Source: Candidatus Kouleothrix ribensis (GTDB taxonomy: Bacteria > Chloroflexota > Chloroflexia > Chloroflexales > Roseiflexaceae). From it: DNA of 64,000 bases. The translations under genes and the position numbers were made by a program. Location: NCBI GenBank assembly GCA_016722075.1, contig JADKGW010000001.1, positions 4,836,001-4,900,000 on the forward strand, read 5' to 3'. Shown here piece by piece: positions 61,471-64,000 of the stretch. The notes under the pieces are model-generated. The model was not told where the DNA came from. It saw nothing but the letters and a program-made list of their open reading frames with translations, and did no database searches. Position 1 is the first letter of the stretch, and every line of letters starts with the position of its first letter.

Positions 61471-64000
61471 TGGTGAGCCAATTTGTGCCTGAATCGGGGC
61501 TGGCCCTGGCCGACGAGCTGCTGGCGCTGCCGACACCAGCTGCGCGCGCGGCACGCTTGCGCGCAGCACACTGGCTTAGCCCAGCCGGGATCGATACGCT
61601 GCTCGACCTGGCCGCCCAGCTGATCCGCAGCGATCCCGGCAAGGGCCGCCAACTGGCCGAGTGTTGTGGCGCGCTGGCTGCGCAGGCCGGCGCGCCTGCT
61701 GCGGTGCCGCGCGCGATCTATATCGGCGCCCAGGCGCACGCGCTCAACGCCGAATTCGACACCGCCCTGGAGCTGATGGAGTCGGCGCGGCGTGCATACA
61801 CCGCGCTTGGCGAGACGCTCGGGGCGCTGCGCACCTACACCGGGCTGATGAGTGTGCTGATCGACCTCGGGCGCTACCCGGCGGCGCTCGAGGCCGGCCG
61901 CACGGCACTGGCTGGCCTACGCCAGGCCACTGGCGACGACCCGCCGGCCGCCGCGCAGCTGATCGCTGCGATCGTGCATCAGAATCTGGGCATCTGCTAC
62001 GACCAGATCGGCCGCTACGACGCCGCGCTACATGCCTACAACGAGGCCGAGGCGCGCTACCGTGCGCTGGGGATGGCCGAGAACCTCGGCCATATCGCCA
62101 ATAATCGTGGGGTGGTATTGCTCGGCCTGGGCCGCGGCGGCGAGGCACTGGCGGCGTTCGAGGCCGCTGCGGCGATCTTTGCGTCGGCCGGCCTCATGCT
62201 CTCGCACGGCCAGGCGCTCGTCAATGTCGGCGACGCGCAGCTGCTACTTGGCAGCTACACACGCGCACTCGATGCATTCGAGCGCGCGCGCCGGCTGCTC
62301 GAGCCACTCGATGCGCAGGCCGATAAACATGTGCTGGTGCTTGATACGGCCGATGCCTACCTGGCGCTGAACCTGTTCCCCGAGGCGCTGGCAGCCTATC
62401 GCCAGGCCGAGCGGCTGTTCGAGGCCGCTGCGATGCCGCACGAGCGCGCGCGGGCGCTCTGGGGTATGGGCGCAGCGCTGGTTGCGCAGGCGCACTACGA
62501 CGCAGCCGCGCTGGCTCTGGCGCCGGCCGCCCAGCTGTTCGCCGCTGCCGACAACGCCCCACTACTCTCGAGTGTCCTACTCGAGCAGGCCGGCCTGCAA
62601 GCGGCGCGCGGCGATACGCAAGCCGCGCTGGCCACCGCGCAACGGTCGCTGACGCTCGTAGGCGACCACGACTGGCCGGTGCAGCGGATCTACACCCACA
62701 TGCGCATGGCCGATCTGCTGCTGCCCGATGTTGCAGCCGCCGAGCCGCATATGGATGCAGCGCTGCGGCTGGCCTCCCACCTGAGCCTACCGCACCTGCA
62801 CTACCGCCTGAATCAGCGCCTGGGGCGCGTGCGCATGCTCCAGGGCCGGCGCGCCGAGGCGCGGGCGCTGCTGACCAGCGCGATCGATCAGATCGAACAG
62901 CTGCGCGGCACGCTGGCGCACGAGGCTATGCGCACATCATTTCTACACGACAAAGCCACCGTCTACGAGGATCTCGTCGCGCTGCTGCTCGAACCCGGCG
63001 ACACGGCTGGAATCCGGGCCGCCTTCGGCATCGCCGAGCGCGCAAAGTCGCGCGCACTGGTCGATATGCTTGCCGGTGTGGTCGAGACGCGCCTGGCCCT
63101 GGCCGACGACGATGCGCTGGCCGCGCGCCTGGCAACCCTGCAGGCCGACCTGAACGCGATCTATAACGAACTGCTCGGCACCACCAGCGAGCCGGCCAGC
63201 AGCCAGCGCCGGGCCAGCCTGCACACCAGTGCGAGCGAGCTCGAACTCGAGATTAGCCGGCTGCGGCTACAGGCGGCCGCAGCGATGAGCGCGCACGATC
63301 TGCTGGCGGCGCCCTTACAGCTCGATCAGATCGAGGCCCGGCTACCAGCCGATCTGCTACTGCTGGCATATCACTGTATTGGCGACGAGATCATCGCATT
63401 TGTATGCGCCGGCGGGCGCGTGCTGGTAGCACGCGCGCTCGGCAGCGTCGGCACGACGCAACGCCTGATCCAGCGGCTTGGCACGCAGTGGGATCGCTTC
63501 CGCGCCGGCCACGCGTTTATCGAGCAGCACATACGCCAGCTCGAACTCTCTGCCCAGCGCGTGCTTCAGGCATTGTACGCCGAGCTCTTCGCGCCACTCG
63601 AGCCGCTGATCGCCGAACTGCTGCCACAGCCCGCAGGCGGCACACCGCTCCAACTGGCGATCGTGCGCTATGGGCCGCTGCACCAGGTGCCTATGCACGC
63701 ACTATTCGATGGGCAGCAGTACCTGATCGACCGCTTCGAGATCTCGTATGCGCCTAGCGCGACGGTACTGGCGCTGTGCCAGGGCCGAGCGCCACGCCAA
63801 TCGGGCGCTGCGCTGATCATGGGCGTGGCCGATGCCTCCATCCCAGAGGTAATCGGCGAAGTGCATGCGGTTGCCCGCCAGCTGCCCGGCGCAGTCGTGC
63901 GTATCGACGAGCACGCAACCCTGGCCGCGCTGCGCGAGGCCGCACCGGGCTGTGCGGTGCTACACCTGGCCTGCCATGGCCTGTTCCGCGTCGATAACCC
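61471..64000 (+). CDS. TPR-CHAT protein, 3' end beyond window
   Basis: The frame is open from ATG 61471 to the window edge (843 residues and no stop). Residues about 60-480 are TPR-like helical repeats (ALNAEFDTALELMESARRAY, HQNLGICYDQIGRYDAALHAYNEAEARY, NVGDAQLLLGSYTRALDAFERARRL). A CHAT domain begins at about 600, with LLLAYHCIGDEIIAFV, LQLAIVRYGPLHQVPMHALFDG and YLIDRFEISYAPSATVL. The catalytic-His strand VLHLACHGLFR lies just before the edge; the catalytic Cys should lie to the right of the window. CHAT domains are caspase-like cysteine proteases. Confidence 0.92.

Overview
The window is about 64 kb of high-GC, gene-dense bacterial chromosome. I read it as a member of the Chloroflexota, class Chloroflexia, probably a filamentous relative of Roseiflexus, Oscillochloris or Kouleothrix. 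The basis is a mevalonate kinase, a form I RuBisCO operon with the red-type activase CbbX, several ECF sigma factors, a TPR-CHAT protein, a PATAN-domain protein paired with a small GTPase, and the style of the lipoproteins. This placement is inference. I see no rRNA, tRNA, CRISPR array, insertion sequence or prophage.

Layout. 1-5 kb: the 3' part of dnaE, a KtrA/KtrB potassium uptake pair and phoU. 5-12 kb: ssb, a beta-propeller lipoprotein with a peptidoglycan-binding tail, a family 4 glycosyltransferase, a secreted protein and a PfkB kinase. 12-19 kb, mostly minus strand: an ECF sigma factor behind a consensus promoter, a PATAN protein plus GTPase, YqhQ (DUF1385), small membrane proteins, mnmA and mevalonate kinase. 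19-32 kb: aldehyde dehydrogenase, two polytopic membrane proteins, a pseudouridine synthase with 20 copies of a 39-bp repeat, two CAP-domain proteins, PspC, an S41 protease and fmt. 32-41 kb, plus strand: an SPFH protein, a pseudouridine-kinase-like protein, a REC-GGDEF-REC regulator, a 1184-residue TPR protein and a class III aminotransferase. 41-45 kb: a GDP-mannose 4,6-dehydratase gene interrupted by an in-frame intein, an XRE regulator and an orphan ModA. 46-52 kb: a DEAD-box helicase, then cbbL-cbbS-cbbX-prk, met convergently by a NarL-type two-component pair. 53-60 kb: a PaaK/F390-synthetase-like ligase, sucC and a large hybrid histidine kinase. 60-64 kb: an ECF sigma factor, a 209-residue protein and a TPR-CHAT protein that runs off the window.

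How the genes work together. The cbb operon supplies both key Calvin-Benson enzymes (RuBisCO and phosphoribulokinase) plus the activase, so the host very likely can fix CO2 by this cycle. Regulation is a strong theme: two ECF sigma factors, two histidine kinases, a LuxR-type and a GGDEF-type response regulator, and an XRE repressor. The right-end trio resembles in outline a protease-controlled sigma-factor circuit.

Non-coding DNA is unusually patterned. It holds two inverted copies of a ~180-bp element around an 18-bp hairpin, long perfect hairpins with three-base loops, arrays of GCAGGTT-like units, a ~35-45-bp motif found upstream of four genes in the same relative orientation, and a recurrent extended -10 box, TGGTATACT. 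The observations I rate highest are the 339-residue LAGLIDADG intein in gmd, the ECF sigma/TPR-CHAT operon, and the expanded 13-residue repeat in the pseudouridine synthase.
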